A stretch of 9,001 bases of DNA, from the NCBI GenBank assembly GCA_012514125.1, contig JAAZAW010000358.1:1-9001 (forward strand), given 5' to 3'. How positions within the stretch are numbered: the first letter of the stretch is position 1; every line of letters starts with the position of its first letter. This document shows, piece after piece, positions 1 to 6,279 of this stretch. The notes below the pieces were generated by a model, which saw only the letters and a list, made by a program, of their open reading frames with translations, ran no database searches and was not told the DNA's origin. Source of the stretch: Phycisphaerae bacterium. Lineage in GTDB: Bacteria; Planctomycetota; Phycisphaerae; JAAYCJ01. The translations under genes and the position numbers were made by a program.

Positions 1-1056
1 ATCGATCCGGAAGAATCCAGGTCTGCCGTCAACCCGGACAAGGAAAAAAAGTTTTTGATCGATCCTCCGCGTGAGCTGATGGAAGTCATCACACATTACG
101 CCAAGCGGTTGAACCCGAATCCGTCGAAGATTATTCCGCTGTTTTCGCATGATGTGATGATCGGCGGAATCGTGATCTCGGCCGATGCGCTTACGGTGGA
201 TCGGTTGACACGGGAACAGGACGAAATCGAGGCGTTATGCACGGCGTGCGGGTTGGCATTGGGCCAGGCGCTGGCGATTGAAAGCAAGGATCACCTGGCG
301 GAAGAATTGTTGATTTTGACCCGTCAGATGAAGGAATTGGAAGAAAAGCTGATTGAAATCCGGTGTATCGCCGCGACGGGAGAGTTGGCGGCTGGGGCGG
401 CGCACGAGCTGAATAATCCGCTGGCGATTATCAGCGGACGCGCCCAACTTTTACAGGACCAGGAACCCGACGCGGATAAACAAAAAGCGTTGAATGTGAT
501 TGTCGAACAAGCGACCCGCGCATCGGATATCATTACGGAATTGATGGATTTTGCCAAGCCTGTGAAACCCCAGCGTAAAATGATCGATTTGAATGAATTT
601 CTTTCCACTTCGGCGGAAGGATTTATTCAGTCGCACGATCTAAAGTCGTCTCAGATTCGTACCGAAATTGGAGATCATGCCGACAAGATTCATTGTGATC
701 GTCAGCAACTGGCGTCGGCGATTAAAGAGATTTTCACGAATTCACTCGAAGCCACCGGCGTCAATGAACTGGAACTGGTGGTTCGGACGGTTGCGGAAGA
801 TGACGGCAACTATGTCCAAATTCGGATATACGACAACGGTCCGGGAATGGAGCCGAAGGTTTTGAGCAGAGCGATCGATCCTTTCTTCTCGGCTCGCAAG
901 GCGGGCAGAGGCAGAGGACTGGGACTCTCGAGAGCGTATCGTTATATACAATCGAATAATGGAAATTTATGGCTTGAAAGCACGCAGGGGATGGGCACGA
1001 TCGCCTTTATTCGTCTGCCTGCCAAACAGGGAATCGGCCTGGATGCGAAAGGATAA
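1..1056 (+). CDS. Sensor histidine kinase, 5' end outside window
   Basis: This is a cytosolic-looking sensor histidine kinase that would autophosphorylate and pass phosphate to the response regulator next to it. The frame is open from the first base, so the true start lies upstream; the TTG at 55 is internal. Numbering from the first codon in the window, residues about 45-95 resemble the end of a GAF-type sensor domain, followed by a charged signalling helix (about 95-120). The H-box AAGAAHELNNPLAIISG has its phosphoacceptor His at codon 135 (403-405). The ATPase part shows an N-box (IKEIFTNSLEA, Asn at 739-741), G1 (YDNGPGM, Asp at 832-834), an F-box (DPFFSARKAG) and G2 (GRGRGLGLS). All catalytic boxes are intact, so the kinase should be active. 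No membrane segment is visible in this part. The input domain, and so the stimulus, cannot be read here. It ends 5 bases before the next gene, indicating an operon. Confidence 0.95.
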   Translation: MDPEESRSAVNPDKEKKFLIDPPRELMEVITHYAKRLNPNPSKIIPLFSHDVMIGGIVISADALTVDRLTREQDEIEALCTACGLALGQALAIESKDHLAEELLILTRQMKELEEKLIEIRCIAATGELAAGAAHELNNPLAIISGRAQLLQDQEPDADKQKALNVIVEQATRASDIITELMDFAKPVKPQRKMIDLNEFLSTSAEGFIQSHDLKSSQIRTEIGDHADKIHCDRQQLASAIKEIFTNSLEATGVNELELVVRTVAEDDGNYVQIRIYDNGPGMEPKVLSRAIDPFFSARKAGRGRGLGLSRAYRYIQSNNGNLWLESTQGMGTIAFIRLPAKQGIGLDAKG

Positions 1057-1061
1057 CATAT

Positions 1062-1658
1062 ATGCTTGATGAAACAATCCCGACACTTGACAGCACCATT
1101 TATCGTCCGCATATCATGATCGTTGAAGACGATCCGGAAATCGCAGAAATGCTGCACGACCATCTGAAAGAGTCCCTCAACGCCGAGCTTGATCTGGCAA
1201 GTTCGGCCCAGGAAGCCCTGGAATTCGATGCGGAAAACCCGGCGGACGTTATCCTTGTCGATTACATGCTGCCCGATATGGACGGGCTGGACTTGATCAC
1301 GCCGCTCAATGCCCGCAAACGCCGTCCGATTATTTTGATCACGGGTCATCCGACCCTTGGCCGGGCGATTGAAGCGATGCGTCTTGGGGCGGTGGATATG
1401 CTGGTCAAGCCCTTCGACCTGGAGATATTGACGGAGAAAATTTCGCAGGCATTCGCTCAGTATCAGCAGGAACAACGACGGATGAACCGTATCATGCGAA
1501 TTCGCCGGCTTTCCAAAAAAGTCATCGCGGAACGACGATCGTTGAGGCGAAAACTCGATGTGCTCTGCAAGGATATCGTCGGTTCATATCGTGAACTGGC
1601 GGAAAAGGTCAATTTTGTGGACCATCAGCAGAGAACGTCGAAGACATCTCAAAACTAG
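1062..1658 (+). CDS. Response regulator: receiver domain with basic helical tail, no DNA-binding domain
   Basis: The protein is a 198-residue receiver, probably the phosphorylation partner of the kinase just upstream. The receiver covers about residues 16-132: acidic pocket E22/D23/D24, phosphoacceptor D67 in the stretch VILVDYMLPDMDG, switch Thr94 (LITGHPT) and Lys116 (MLVKPFD). The GAVDMLVKPFD segment resembles NtrC-type receivers, but no AAA+ or helix-turn-helix output follows. Instead residues about 133-185 form a very Arg/Lys-rich predicted helix or coiled coil (RRMNRIMRIRRLSKKV...RRSLRRKLDVLCKD), then a short polar end. The start ATG is preceded by AAAGGATAA (1048-1056), a good ribosome binding site lying across the kinase stop codon, which suggests coupled translation. 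Output may be through protein-protein contact or feedback on the kinase; this is inference. The tail may be a frameshifted end (see findings). Confidence 0.93.
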   Translation: MLDETIPTLDSTIYRPHIMIVEDDPEIAEMLHDHLKESLNAELDLASSAQEALEFDAENPADVILVDYMLPDMDGLDLITPLNARKRRPIILITGHPTLGRAIEAMRLGAVDMLVKPFDLEILTEKISQAFAQYQQEQRRMNRIMRIRRLSKKVIAERRSLRRKLDVLCKDIVGSYRELAEKVNFVDHQQRTSKTSQN

Positions 1659-1735
1659 ATCCTTTTGTCATCGGGCGATTTCTGCGATTGATTACATCTC
1701 GTCCTCGTTTCGATCCATTCACCCCTTCGACAGGC

Positions 1736-1755
1736 GCAAAGACCGTAATCTTTGC
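1736..1755. terminator. Small hairpin between convergent genes, possible weak bidirectional terminator
   Basis: GCAAAGA and TCTTTGC form a 7-base-pair stem with a 6-base loop in the 128-base gap between the converging response regulator and anti-sigma genes. No T-run follows on either strand, so it is not a typical intrinsic terminator. Its place between two converging genes is the main argument for a role. Nothing else is recognised in the gap 1659-1786. Confidence 0.22.
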
Positions 1756-1786
1756 TACAACATTATCAAATCGCAAAAGCGTGCAC

Positions 1787-3241
1787 TTATGGCTGGGTGC
1801 TTTGATTGGTGGCGGCGGCAGTTGTCGTCGTCGGCGTGGGTTCGCCTACCTCTATTTTGATCAGAACAGGCAGCAATGTCAGGGTTGGACGAGTGGACGC
1901 CACTTGGGTGGTGGTTGCCGCCCTGCCGGTTGTCGGGCATGAAGTTGAAGCAGGCAAAGTCGTCAACACCGTTACGGGGGAGGCCGGTTGAGTTGCTTGT
2001 GTGGTGAGAATAGTTTCAGAATTGGGTGGTGTGACGCCAAAAGCGCGATCGAGGGCTGCAAAAGTCGTTTCAACAGCATTGACCAGTTCGGCGGTGATGG
2101 TCCGGGATTGGGAATAATTTTCAAGTTCGGGCGAAAGTCGTCGGCGAATCGTATCCGACATCGCCTGTTGCAATGAGGCGTGAATTCGTTCGAACGTCTC
2201 GGGTTGCGTAACGAGGAGAATCTGGGCGCTGCGAGAGCCTGGGGGAAGGTCGAGACCTTTTTTGGCCTGGTAGAAGAATTCCTGGTTTTTTTCCAGCGCT
2301 TCGGCCACCTGCCAGGATTCGCTGAGTACCGGAACATGATTTTCCATCAAGGCGATGAAGACCTGTTCCTTAAGAAGCATCCAGCCCGGCAGGTCTGAGC
2401 TGTCGAGTTCGTAAACCAGTTTGACAGGCCAGGAGAGGCCGCGGGATTTGGAGGTGACGGACATGGATAATTGTTCCTGTTCGGAGCGTACGGGCGAAGG
2501 TTGCAAGACCAGAGGAGGCTGGGAGCCGAGGTATTGCATTTTTTCCGCAGGAGCCGTTGTGGTGGACAAAAGCGCTTTGGCGATTTTTTTGTTTAAATTG
2601 CCCGAAAGATCAGGCTTGGCGAACAATGAACGTTTTGAGATTCGGGACGCTTCAGACGGCGCCTCGGATTCATCACTATTGTTTAGATCATCGGAAGATT
2701 CGGAGGAATTTAACGATGTGTCAAAACTTTCGTTTTGATCTTTTTCGGGCGACATTCCCAGGGCAAATTCACGTTGGGGCACAGCGCTTTGTTGGGTCGG
2801 GTCGAGGGATTGGATTGCCGGAGAAACGGTTCGATCGGCAAGACGCGACGATTGATGTGTATTGCCGGTAAAGTGCATGATGATCAGGCCTGCGGAAGCG
2901 ATGAGAGCAAGCATGGCGGCGGCTGAAAACGCCCGAACGAGTTTGACCCATCGAGGCGTGGGCGGTTTGGAGAGAGTTTCAAGTCCCTGGAGCAGATGAT
3001 CGCGTTCGAGACCCGCCATGACCACCGGGGACAAATCGACGGGACAATTCCGGTGTTCGGCGTTCATCGCGTTTCTGAACAAAGTATAATGTTCGAGTTG
3101 TCGGGCGCAATGCGGACATTGTCGCAGATGGGCCTCGATGGTTTCGAGAAATTCGCCGGTCAACTGGCCGTCAAAGTAGGCGCTGATATGCTCGGCGAAG
3201 GTCTTGCAGGTATTTTCACTTCCGGGCGACGGTTCTTTCAT
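1787..3241 (-). CDS. Membrane anti-sigma factor with zf-HC2 zinc finger and large C-terminal region
   Basis: The protein (484 residues) is the likely membrane-bound inhibitor of the sigma factor encoded just before it. The N-terminus has the zinc-binding anti-sigma signature: C12, then H38-x3-C42-x2-C45 (HLRQCPHC). A single hydrophobic span lies at about residues 104-124, placing about 80 cytosolic residues before it and about 360 outside after it. The outer part has a Ser/Asp/Glu-rich linker (about 165-200), a probably folded mixed region (about 270-405, with LPGWMLLKEQVFIALMENHV inside) and a Thr/Ala/Pro-rich low-complexity tail (about 410-484). The family is often only 80-250 residues, so this one is enlarged. 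I do not recognise the outer domain. The ATG overlaps the sigma stop as ATGA and is preceded by GAGAGGAA inside the sigma gene, so translation is probably coupled. Anti-sigma function rests on motif plus neighbour. Confidence 0.9.
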   Translation of the reverse strand: MKEPSPGSENTCKTFAEHISAYFDGQLTGEFLETIEAHLRQCPHCARQLEHYTLFRNAMNAEHRNCPVDLSPVVMAGLERDHLLQGLETLSKPPTPRWVKLVRAFSAAAMLALIASAGLIIMHFTGNTHQSSRLADRTVSPAIQSLDPTQQSAVPQREFALGMSPEKDQNESFDTSLNSSESSDDLNNSDESEAPSEASRISKRSLFAKPDLSGNLNKKIAKALLSTTTAPAEKMQYLGSQPPLVLQPSPVRSEQEQLSMSVTSKSRGLSWPVKLVYELDSSDLPGWMLLKEQVFIALMENHVPVLSESWQVAEALEKNQEFFYQAKKGLDLPPGSRSAQILLVTQPETFERIHASLQQAMSDTIRRRLSPELENYSQSRTITAELVNAVETTFAALDRAFGVTPPNSETILTTQATQPASPVTVLTTLPASTSCPTTGRAATTTQVASTRPTLTLLPVLIKIEVGEPTPTTTTAAATNQSTQP

Positions 3242-3870
3242 TTTTCCTCTCCCACTCGCGGATTTAACACGGGGTCCAGCAATTCCCGCAGAGTCTCTCT
3301 GGCCCGGAAAAGCCTGCTCTTGACCGTGCCTTCTGTGACCTTGAGGACCTGGGCGATCTCCTGATAGCTCATTTGTTCCAAATCCCGTAGTAGCAGAACC
3401 TGTTTGTGCTGTATATCCATCGAATCCATCGCCTGCCAGAGCAATGCGACCATTTCGTGCGTCTGTGCCCGAAGCTGCGGATCGTTCCGGGCGACCATCT
3501 GCGAAGCCTGCGACCGCTGGAGCAGGGCTTGCATCTGCTGGTGATTTTCACGATCACGCTTGACGCGAGCTTTAAAATCATTGGTGATATTGATCATGAT
3601 CCGAATCAGCCAGGTGGAAAATCTCGCATTTCCGTTGAATTGACGGATCGATCGAATCGCTCGTGTAAATGTTTCCTGAGACAGATCGGCGGCGTCTTCG
3701 GCGGATCCGGTCAATCGATAGGCGAAATTATAGACACGGTCTTGATACCGGACAATTAATTCGGCGAAAAGGGCCGTCTGTCCGGTTTGAATCTTCCGAA
3801 TCAGCGCGGTTTCGTCAAAGGTCAGTCCCAACTGAGCATTTTCGGTTGTTTGGTTTGTCATATTAGACAT
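3238..3870 (-). CDS. ECF RNA polymerase sigma factor (sigma-70 family, RpoE-like)
   Basis: This is an alternative sigma factor that directs RNA polymerase to a small regulon when released from its anti-sigma partner. From the ATG at 3870 it is 210 residues, normal for the ECF group. Region 2 spans about 33-100 and includes AAD-LSQETFTRAIRSI and the FSTWLIRIMIN core of region 2.3/2.4. Region 4 spans about 138-195, with the helix-turn-helix stretch MSYQEIAQVLKVTEGTVKSR and then LFRARETLRELL. Region 3 is absent, as expected for ECF factors. I chose 3870 because GTAGGT lies 6-11 bases upstream; the frame runs open to a farther ATG at 3975, but that adds 35 atypical residues without a binding site. 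An in-frame ATG at 3861 is a possible alternative. It is cotranscribed with the anti-sigma gene (4-base overlap). Confidence 0.95.
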   Translation of the reverse strand: MSNMTNQTTENAQLGLTFDETALIRKIQTGQTALFAELIVRYQDRVYNFAYRLTGSAEDAADLSQETFTRAIRSIRQFNGNARFSTWLIRIMINITNDFKARVKRDRENHQQMQALLQRSQASQMVARNDPQLRAQTHEMVALLWQAMDSMDIQHKQVLLLRDLEQMSYQEIAQVLKVTEGTVKSRLFRARETLRELLDPVLNPRVGEEK

Positions 3871-3895
3871 TACAGACCTACAAAAAGTTCCCGCC

Positions 3896-3904
3896 ATTTT
3901 AGCA
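3896..3904 (-). promoter_or_regulatory. Candidate extended -10 promoter of the sigma/anti-sigma operon
   Basis: Read on the minus strand, the motif is TGCTAAAAT, five of six matches to TATAAT with the extended TGn. The -35 position (about 3919-3924) is only a weak TTTCCC, as is usual for extended -10 promoters. Initiation near 3889 would give a leader of about 19 bases carrying the GTAGGT ribosome site before the ATG at 3870. The geometry is coherent, but it is judged by eye and is a housekeeping-type, not ECF-type, element. Confidence 0.4.
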
Positions 3905-3987
3905 AAAGTTTTTTTTGAGGGAAAGATGATTTTAAAGATTGGAAAGTGCCGGCAAAAAGCGTCTTTGAATTGCATCGACCTTTGGTA

Positions 3988-4016
3988 TTCAAATCACCAC
4001 GTCCGGATGGTAGAAT
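3988..4016 (+). promoter_or_regulatory. Candidate promoter of the HAD-domain lipoprotein gene
   Basis: TTCAAA (3988-3993) is separated by 17 bases from TAGAAT (4011-4016), and TG at 4008-4009 makes an extended -10 (TGGTAGAAT). Transcription would begin near 4023, leaving a leader of about 60 bases before the ATG at 4085. It lies in the 214-base divergent region shared with the sigma gene. The call is visual only. Confidence 0.38.
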
Positions 4017-4084
4017 AATCTGTTGCCGGACCGGGATGAAATTTATTTTGAGCAACGGCATGTTTTTTTGGGGAAGGAAAAAAA

Positions 4085-4951
4085 ATGAGCAGCAGGATTT
4101 TTCTGATATCTTTGATTTTGCAGGGACTGACGATAACGGGGTGTTCGAATATGCGTGTTTTGCTGGCGGGGGAAGATGTGCTTGCCCAACCGGGAGAGAC
4201 CGTAGAGGTCAAAGCACGTCTTCAGCAGCGCAATCTTCCTATTTTCAAAGATATTGAAAAAGTTCCGATCCACTTTCGACTGATTGCGTCACCACCGGGA
4301 GCGGAGGTAACACTTGAAGAACAAAAGATTACCGATGACGAGGGCGCCGCATCCGTTTTTTTACCCGTTCCCAGGGAAGGGATCTACAAGATTGAAGTCC
4401 TTTATAGCGGCAGTCGGCAATTTGAATCCAAAGACGATGTAATCACCATCCTGGCAGTGGGTCCGAAAAAACCTGTTGCGGTATTTGATCTTGATTACAC
4501 GTTGACGAAACATAACTGGATCAATCAGCCTAAAACAATCGAACCTTATGATCAGGACACGGTCCGTGTGGTTAATGAAATATCAAAAAAATATGCCGTT
4601 GTCTATCTGTCGGGCCGTCCTCAGCCGGTGCATCGGGCAAGCCGCCGATGGCTGGAAATGAATGGTTTTCCGGATGGGCCGATTTTACTCTGGTATCCGA
4701 GCAAATTTCGCTGGCTTGAAACGAATCGATACAAAAAAGATATCCTGCAATCCCTTCACGATAAGGGTTTTAATCTGGTATTGGGTGTGGGAGACAGAAA
4801 AGCCGACGCCAAAATATATAACCAGGTTGGAATGAGGGCGATTGTTCTGAATAGAAACGGAGTAAACTTTAAAAATGGAACAATAAGTCCGGATATGGTT
4901 CAGGTTTTGAACTGGCTCGAACTTGGATCGATTGTGCTTGGAACCCGATAA
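4085..4951 (+). CDS. Lipoprotein with Ig-like domain and lipin/LNS2-type HAD phosphatase-like domain
   Basis: The protein has 288 residues. The N-terminus is a lipoprotein signal ending in the lipobox ITGC (Cys20); Ser at +2 would favour the outer membrane by the E. coli rule. Residues about 30-125 are beta-rich and look like a bacterial Ig-like domain (PGETVEVKARL, then PIHFRLIASPPGAEV, DDEGAASVFLPV). Residues about 128-285 are a HAD-fold domain: motif I DLDYT (D135, D137, T139), motif II YLSGRP (S176), a Lys in RYKKDIL (K217/K218) and the acidic motif GVGDRKAD (D237, D241). The spacing and the WLEMNGFPDGPILL segment resemble the LNS2 domain of lipin and Nir proteins, whose lipin members dephosphorylate phosphatidic acid. 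All catalytic residues are present, so activity is plausible; the substrate is not known. GGGGAAGGA (4070-4078) is the ribosome site. It is transcribed away from the sigma gene, alone. Confidence 0.85.
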   Translation: MSSRIFLISLILQGLTITGCSNMRVLLAGEDVLAQPGETVEVKARLQQRNLPIFKDIEKVPIHFRLIASPPGAEVTLEEQKITDDEGAASVFLPVPREGIYKIEVLYSGSRQFESKDDVITILAVGPKKPVAVFDLDYTLTKHNWINQPKTIEPYDQDTVRVVNEISKKYAVVYLSGRPQPVHRASRRWLEMNGFPDGPILLWYPSKFRWLETNRYKKDILQSLHDKGFNLVLGVGDRKADAKIYNQVGMRAIVLNRNGVNFKNGTISPDMVQVLNWLELGSIVLGTR

Positions 4952-4952
4952 T

Positions 4953-4988
4953 AAAAAAGCCGTACCCGACGCGAGCCGGGCACGGCTT
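4953..4988 (-). terminator. Intrinsic terminator of the TPR / polysaccharide export operon
   Basis: AAGCCGT (4957-4963) pairs with ACGGCTT (4982-4988). After one A-C mismatch, CCCG (4965-4968) pairs with CGGG (4977-4980), leaving an 8-base loop. Read on the minus strand, the GC-rich stem is followed directly by a run of T (4958-4953), the form of a strong rho-independent terminator. It sits 38 bases after the export gene stop. On the plus strand no T-run follows, so it would end the lipoprotein gene transcript only weakly, although that gene stops just 1 base before it. Confidence 0.88.
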
Positions 4989-5026
4989 GATGAAACGGAA
5001 CTTTGATGTCCTGTGCAACAATCGGG

Positions 5027-6238
5027 TTACCTGGCCCGCAGAGATTTTCCTGTACCGGTCAGATTTTGCAGCGCCGCATTGCGATTAAGGAATCCGAACG
5101 GATCGTAGGTATCCTGGAGTGAACCTCCGTTACTGCTGTTGTTTTGCTGGCTGGCGCGATTAAGATATTCAATACCATTGACGTTATAGTTGACGGTCGC
5201 CGCGGCACCGAATCTCAGGAAGAAGTGCTGATTGATCCATTCCTGAACCCGTGTTTCCCAGGTGTGCGGGACCCATAGAATATCGCCCGCGGTAAGCGCG
5301 ATGTTGGGGTCTCGACCACAGGTAATGCGATCCAGTTCAAGCCGGACATGAACATCCGCGCCGTTTTCCATACGCCGAATGAGGGTGGCTTCTTTTGGGG
5401 TCAGATCGGTACGCAGACCTCCTGCGCCGGCGATGGCCTGAAGAACGGACATCTGAACGCCGGGCGGAAAGACTTCGGGTTGAGGGGCGTTAACCAGTCC
5501 GCCGACGAAAATAACATTGGGCACAGCGGCTTTGACACTGAGCATATCGCCGTTTTCCAGCGGCTCCATCGCCAGGGCCTGTTTAAAATCATCGGGGTTC
5601 ATCAGATTGAGTTTGATTTCAGGCTCATCGCTGCGAATGCGCCGGAGAGTAATTTCACCACTGGCCATACTGGAAACGCCCCCGGCGCCGACAATCGCAA
5701 AAAGGACATTCCGCTCGGTACGGCGAAGCGGGATAAGTCCCGGTTCCAGTACGGCTCCGACCACCATGACATTGACCGGTTCAGCCTTGAGGACCTCGGC
5801 ATGAACGGACAAATCGCGATAGATATCGGGAACATAAGCGTTGTGGATAGCCAATTCAACCTCTTCCAGACTTTTGTCGTGCACCTGAACAGTTCCGACA
5901 AGCGGCATGTGAATGTTGCCGTCGTGATTCACTCGAACCTGAATGGGCGGATTGAGGCCCATGTCGTCGATACGGGTCAACGTTACCCCCAGGACATCGT
6001 CGGGACCGACTTTGTAGCCCGTAAGATATCGATCGACATCGACAGGAGCGGATTGCGTTGTTACCGCAACGTCGCAGGGATCGTCTTTCGGCTCCGACTG
6101 CATTCGGAGAAATTCGTTGAGACTGATGCGGTTATCGTTGCATCCCATTAGTATCAAACACACCATCCCCCGCGCAAACCATGGCGTTGATCCAAATCGG
6201 AATACTGCCTTTACAATCTTAATGAGATGACAAACCAT
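5027..6238 (-). CDS. Wza-like polysaccharide export lipoprotein (Poly_export and SLBB domains)
   Basis: The family forms the outer-membrane channel through which capsular or exopolysaccharide leaves the cell. From ATG 6238 the protein is 403 residues. A lipoprotein signal runs to LILMGC (Cys33). The Poly_export domain starts near residue 75 with YKVGPDDVLGVTL and includes VNHDGNIHMPLVGTV. Two SLBB-type domains follow: VNVMVVGAVLEPGLIPL (about 156-172) leading to IVGAGGVSS, and VIFVGGLVNAPQPEVF leading to AIAGAGGL (about 242-275). GDILWVPHTWETRVQEWI (about 318-335) starts the C-terminal segment, where Wza makes its membrane helix; here it continues as an Asn-rich tail of about 65 residues. I prefer ATG 6238 because GAGGGG (6251-6246) lies 7 bases before it; a TTG at 6253 is in frame but overlaps that site. 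It is 41 bases downstream of the TPR gene and ends at the terminator. Confidence 0.93.
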   Translation of the reverse strand: MVCHLIKIVKAVFRFGSTPWFARGMVCLILMGCNDNRISLNEFLRMQSEPKDDPCDVAVTTQSAPVDVDRYLTGYKVGPDDVLGVTLTRIDDMGLNPPIQVRVNHDGNIHMPLVGTVQVHDKSLEEVELAIHNAYVPDIYRDLSVHAEVLKAEPVNVMVVGAVLEPGLIPLRRTERNVLFAIVGAGGVSSMASGEITLRRIRSDEPEIKLNLMNPDDFKQALAMEPLENGDMLSVKAAVPNVIFVGGLVNAPQPEVFPPGVQMSVLQAIAGAGGLRTDLTPKEATLIRRMENGADVHVRLELDRITCGRDPNIALTAGDILWVPHTWETRVQEWINQHFFLRFGAAATVNYNVNGIEYLNRASQQNNSSNGGSLQDTYDPFGFLNRNAALQNLTGTGKSLRAR

Positions 6239-6245
6239 CGTGTTT

Positions 6246-6251
6246 CCCCTC
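6246..6251 (-). promoter_or_regulatory. Ribosome binding site that decides the export gene start
   Basis: On the minus strand GAGGGG lies 7 bases before the ATG at 6238. The alternative in-frame TTG (6253-6251) touches this site and has no binding site of its own, so the ATG is the better start. It also puts a standard lipoprotein signal of 33 residues on the product. Confidence 0.7.
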
Positions 6252-6279
6252 AACTTAAAATAGGACTTGTTAAAAATGA

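Noticed and set aside
55..57. TTG at 55 as the true start of the histidine kinase
   Set aside because: The frame is open to the window edge and a GAF-like domain appears to be entered part-way, so the start is upstream.
1806..1991. Repetitive GTCGTCGTCGG-like stretch as a DNA repeat element
   Set aside because: It is explained by the Thr/Ala-rich low-complexity tail of the anti-sigma protein on the minus strand; units are not regular enough for a tandem array.
3855..3892. ECF-type autoregulatory promoter: GGAACTT with a TGTCTAA-like -10 on the minus strand
   Set aside because: The -10 would fall inside the first codons of the sigma gene, so transcription would begin after the preferred start codon. 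It would need an internal TTG start, for which there is no support.
3871..3975. Longer sigma factor starting at the ATG at 3975 (or 3897)
   Set aside because: It adds 35 residues unlike ECF N-termini, has no ribosome binding site, and would cover the best promoter candidate. The ATG at 3870 has GTAGGT before it.
5348..6151. 267-residue open frame on the plus strand
   Set aside because: It is the antisense shadow of the polysaccharide export gene, whose Poly_export and SLBB motifs are unmistakable on the other strand.
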